DNA of 6,949 bases from Chloroflexota bacterium (GTDB lineage Bacteria; Chloroflexota; DTOL01; JACQYG01). A program made the translations under genes and the position numbers. The notes under the pieces are model-generated. The model was not told where the DNA came from. It saw only the letters and a list, made by a program, of their open reading frames with translations, and searched no databases. Below are positions 5,591-6,949 of the stretch, piece by piece. Positions within the stretch are counted from its first letter, which is position 1. The number at the start of each line of letters is the position of its first letter. Where the stretch lies: the NCBI GenBank assembly GCA_016208345.1, contig JACQYG010000032.1:1-6949 (forward strand), in the 5' to 3' direction.

Positions 5591-6430
5591 TTATCCTTCT
5601 CTCTCGCCTTCCTCCTGGAGGCTCTTGCCGGTGAGGTCCATGAAGACGTCCTCCAGGGTGGGGTCGCGGCCGTTGCCGCGGGCCACCAGGGCCTTCAGGC
5701 CCTGGGGCGTGTCCAGGGCCACCACCCGGCCGTTATCGATGATGGCGATGCGATTGCAGAGCCGGTCGGCCTCCTCCATGTCGTGGGTGGTGAGGACGAT
5801 GGTGGCATCGTGGGCTGGTCTCAGGTTCAGGATGAACTCCTGGACCTCGCGCCGGGAGCGCGGGTCCAGGCCGGTGGTGGGCTCGTCCAGGAGGAGCAGG
5901 ATGGGCGCGGTGAGAAAGGCCCGGGCGATGGCCACCTTCTGCTGCATGCCCCGGGACATGTTCGCCAGGGGGCTGTAGATGCTCTCAGCCCTAATGCCCA
6001 ACTGGTTCAGTATCTCCACTGCCTGCTTACGGGCGCAGCGAGCGTCCATGTCGTAGAGCCGGGCGGCGTACATCAGGTTCTCCATGGGCGAGAGCTTCTT
6101 GAAGAAGGCCGCGTCCACGGACACCCGGTTAATTAGCCTCTTCACCCGCATCTCTTCCCTGGTCACGTCCAGGCCGAAGACGCTGATCCGCCCTTGGTCC
6201 GGGATGAGCAAGGTGGCGATCAGGCGGATGAGGGTGGACTTGCCCGACCCGTTGGCTCCCAGGACGCCGAAGATCTCGTTGCGCCGCACCGAGAAGCTCA
6301 CCTGGTCCACCGCGGTGACCATTTTGGCCTTGCCGTTCCGGGGGACCAGGCCGGGGATTGACCATCCTTTCCAGGAGCCGGAGTGAAACCTTTTGGTCGC
6401 CCCATCGACCACCAGCGCCAAGTCATCCAT
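5591..6430 (-). CDS. ABC-2 exporter ATP-binding protein (CcmA/DrrA type)
   Basis: The protein has 279 aa from the ATG at 6430, chosen because AAGGAG lies 6 nt upstream (6437-6442); an in-frame upstream start near 6586 would have to read through a terminator hairpin. Walker A is GANGSGKST (58-66), the signature loop MSRGMQQK (158-165), Walker B ILLLLDEP (177-184), the D-loop GLDP (187-190), and the switch histidine H216 in LTTHD. All catalytic residues are present, so it should hydrolyse ATP to drive the permease encoded downstream. Two departures are seen: an extra 20 or so residues (about 16-38) between the first strand and the Walker A region, and the Q-loop position, where INRVSVDAAFF (100-110) has no glutamine. 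The acidic tail (LQEEGEREG) is likely exposed. Expression is probably set by the long structured leader upstream. Confidence 0.95.
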   Translation of the reverse strand: MDDLALVVDGATKRFHSGSWKGWSIPGLVPRNGKAKMVTAVDQVSFSVRRNEIFGVLGANGSGKSTLIRLIATLLIPDQGRISVFGLDVTREEMRVKRLINRVSVDAAFFKKLSPMENLMYAARLYDMDARCARKQAVEILNQLGIRAESIYSPLANMSRGMQQKVAIARAFLTAPILLLLDEPTTGLDPRSRREVQEFILNLRPAHDATIVLTTHDMEEADRLCNRIAIIDNGRVVALDTPQGLKALVARGNGRDPTLEDVFMDLTGKSLQEEGEREG

Positions 6431-6442
6431 AGGGCTCTCCTT

Positions 6443-6468
6443 GAGGATAAAATAAGAGGATAAAATAA
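6443..6468 (-). repeat. 13-bp tandem duplication before the ATPase ribosome site
   Basis: GAGGATAAAATAA occurs twice head to tail (6443-6455 and 6456-6468). As RNA it is TTATTTTATCCTC twice, an AT-rich single-stranded stretch between the second terminator-like hairpin and AAGGAG. The first copy supplies the T-rich tail of that hairpin. Confidence 0.6.
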
Positions 6469-6491
6469 GCCGTGGCTGGAGGCCCACGGCT
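6468..6491 (-). terminator. Second attenuator-like hairpin in the ABC leader
   Basis: On the minus strand AGCCGTGG and CCACGGCT form a perfect 8-bp stem with an 8-nt loop, followed by TATTTTATCC. The T-rich tail is interrupted by A, so it would terminate less well than the first hairpin. It ends about 26 nt before AAGGAG of the ATPase and could instead govern ribosome access. Confidence 0.5.
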
Positions 6492-6545
6492 CGGGTGCTT
6501 GGCCATCGGTGATCTTCGGGGGCGAAGGCAGGTTGGAAGGGCAAC

Positions 6546-6598
6546 AAAAAAGCCGTGGACCGTTTATTTCGCGCTATCCTGCGCATTGGCCCACGGCT
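6546..6598 (-). terminator. First attenuator-like hairpin with T6 tail in the ABC leader
   Basis: AGCCGTGG (6591-6598) pairs with CCACGGCT (6551-6558) on the minus strand, and the descending arm runs into TTTTTT (6546-6551), the form of an intrinsic terminator. The 32-nt loop holds a small GCGC/GCGC stem. It lies about 115 nt upstream of the ATPase start and downstream of the promoter, so it can only act as an attenuator of this operon or as the end of a short leader RNA. Confidence 0.6.
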
Positions 6599-6613
6599 CG
6601 AGGGTGCTTATGT

Positions 6614-6706
6614 CTACCTGGAGATGGGCACAATGCGACACCGGAAAGCGGCAGCGCCGCCAAGCGGCCGGCGAATACGGCAGGTGCCAGCCACTCCGTC
6701 TCGCAT
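6614..6706 (-). CDS. Possible 30-codon leader peptide ORF
   Basis: An ATG at 6706 opens a frame of 30 codons ending in TAG at 6614, with AGGAG (6716-6720) 9 nt upstream. The product would be basic and contains three GGA/GAA-type small-residue stretches (PLGGAAAF) and seven arginines, three of them in CRIRRP. It begins about 30 nt after the predicted transcription start and stops 15 nt before the first terminator-like hairpin, the geometry of a leader peptide in attenuation. Against it, both its ribosome site and its ATG fall in the helix of the structured leader, and short ORFs arise easily in GC-rich DNA. Confidence 0.3.
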   Translation of the reverse strand: MRDGVAGTCRIRRPLGGAAAFRCRIVPISR

Positions 6707-6719
6707 CAGTGCTCTCTCC
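6620..6719 (-). ncRNA. Structured 5' leader RNA of the ABC operon, riboswitch-like candidate
   Basis: Three stem segments stack in register on the minus strand: GGAGA (6715-6719) with TCTCC (6620-6624), GCAC (6709-6712) with GTGC (6628-6631), and ATGCGA (6701-6706) with TCGCAT (6633-6638). They form a 15-bp helix with two small internal loops. Inside are ACGG/CCGT, CGCCG/CGGCG and CCG/CGG stems, suggesting a multi-branch domain. It starts about 16 nt after the predicted transcript start and ends 21 nt before the first terminator-like hairpin. I do not recognise a known riboswitch or T-box consensus. Function is inferred from position. Confidence 0.5.
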
Positions 6720-6741
6720 TTTCTGAGGATCTAACGCCAGG

Positions 6742-6770
6742 AGTATAACCCATATCGTTGGGAATGTCAA
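6742..6770 (-). promoter_or_regulatory. Strong sigma70-type promoter of the ABC operon
   Basis: TTGACA (6765-6770) is separated by exactly 17 nt from TATACT (6742-6747) on the minus strand: 6 of 6 and 5 of 6 consensus matches at ideal spacing. Transcription should start near 6735, giving a leader of about 305 nt before the ATPase ATG. The spacer contains CCCA-N6-TGGG (6749-6762), which could be a repressor site. Confidence 0.8.
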
Positions 6771-6773
6771 TAG

Positions 6774-6783
6774 CCTGTACAGG
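6774..6783. promoter_or_regulatory. CCTGTACAGG palindrome next to the -35 box
   Basis: A perfect 10-bp palindrome ends 3 nt upstream of TTGACA. The position suits a dimeric regulator, but a palindrome of this length is also expected by chance now and then. Confidence 0.25.
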
Positions 6784-6795
6784 GCCTGTTGACGC

Positions 6796-6828
6796 AGAAA
6801 CCAGGTTTCTTGAAGAAGCCTGGTTTCT
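6796..6828. repeat. 33-bp dispersed-type palindrome (AGAAACCAGG...CCTGGTTTCT)
   Basis: The 10-bp arms AGAAACCAGG (6796-6805) and CCTGGTTTCT (6819-6828) are perfect, and the centre TTCTTGAAGAA continues the symmetry, so 15 of 16 positions pair. The word AGAAACC(A/G)GG is typical of dispersed repeats. It may also terminate transcription entering from the right. Confidence 0.55.
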
Positions 6829-6862
6829 CACGTTTCAATTCCCCAATCGGAATTCTCTGCAT

Positions 6863-6949
6863 TCACGCTCCGGCATAGCACTCATCAGCCCATCGCTCGG
6901 CTTTCAGTGCGTCAGACCTGGTAGCAACTGACCGCGACTGGATGCCAAT
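6863..6949 (-). CDS. Possible C-terminal end of an unidentified gene entering from the right edge
   Basis: One minus-strand frame is open from the window edge to a TGA at 6863, giving 28 residues ending RWADECYAGA. The other two minus frames have stops within the same stretch. Twenty-eight open codons can occur by chance, codon use is less GC-biased than in the genes to the left, and no family is recognisable. The palindrome at 6796-6828 would be a natural boundary after it. Confidence 0.2.
   Translation of the reverse strand: MGIQSRSVATRSDALKAERWADECYAGA

Noticed and set aside
5204..6136. 310-codon plus-strand open frame
   Set aside because: Antisense to the ABC permease and ATPase, low-complexity composition, no motif.
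6431..6586. Upstream in-frame extension of the ABC ATPase by 52 residues
   Set aside because: It would cross the terminator-like hairpin and the tandem 13-mer, resembles no ABC domain, and AAGGAG stands correctly before the ATG at 6430.
6600..6735. T-box, cobalamin, glycine or yybP-ykoY riboswitch
   Set aside because: I looked for the conserved words of these classes (for example the T-box GGUGG-ACCGCG region) and found none in the leader.
6564..6770. 68-codon minus-strand frame beginning at a TTG
   Set aside because: Its start codon is the TTGACA of the promoter, so it would not be included in the transcript.
1..6949. tRNA, rRNA or CRISPR array
   Set aside because: No cloverleaf, rRNA-like stretch or regularly spaced direct repeat was seen; the repeats present are inverted and differ from gap to gap.

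Overview
The window is a GC-rich bacterial segment in which every convincing gene lies on the minus strand, so transcription runs from high to low coordinates. Gene content (mycothiol-synthase-like double GNAT proteins, an ABC-2 exporter, a YedJ-like HD hydrolase, a DNA-methylase-like fragment) and the number of palindromic repeats between genes recall Chloroflexota or another GC-rich Gram-positive-like lineage. No marker gene is present, so this placement is only a guess.

Layout in order of transcription. (1) 6863-6949: possible last codons of a gene that enters from the right edge. (2) 6431-6862: a long regulatory region holding a 33-bp palindrome, a near-consensus sigma70 promoter (TTGACA-17-TATACT), a leader of about 305 nt that can fold into a 15-bp interrupted helix, a possible 30-codon leader ORF, and two terminator-like hairpins built on the same 8-bp stem. 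(3) 6430-4754: a two-gene ABC exporter operon, ATPase then ABC-2 permease, each with an AAGGAG ribosome site 6 nt before its ATG. (4) 4461-4753: a possible terminator, a TATAAT box and a large inverted repeat in the leader of the next operon. (5) 4460-1618: three consecutive double-GNAT acetyltransferase genes, the first two overlapping by ATGA and the last two separated by 6 nt. (6) 1147-1617: a repeat-like hairpin, then a 188-bp element with 13-bp perfect terminal inverted repeats and 5-bp direct repeats that looks like a MITE carrying a REPIN-like hairpin pair, then a palindrome around the -10 box of the next gene. (7) 1146-526: YedJ-like HD-domain phosphohydrolase. (8) 346-1: the first 115 codons of a DNA-methylase-like protein that runs off the left edge.

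The exporter is probably controlled in its leader, by attenuation or a riboswitch-like mechanism. That leader is the best candidate here for something undescribed. The triplicated GNAT cluster is a lineage-specific expansion; its substrates cannot be read from sequence, and nothing seen ties it biochemically to the exporter.
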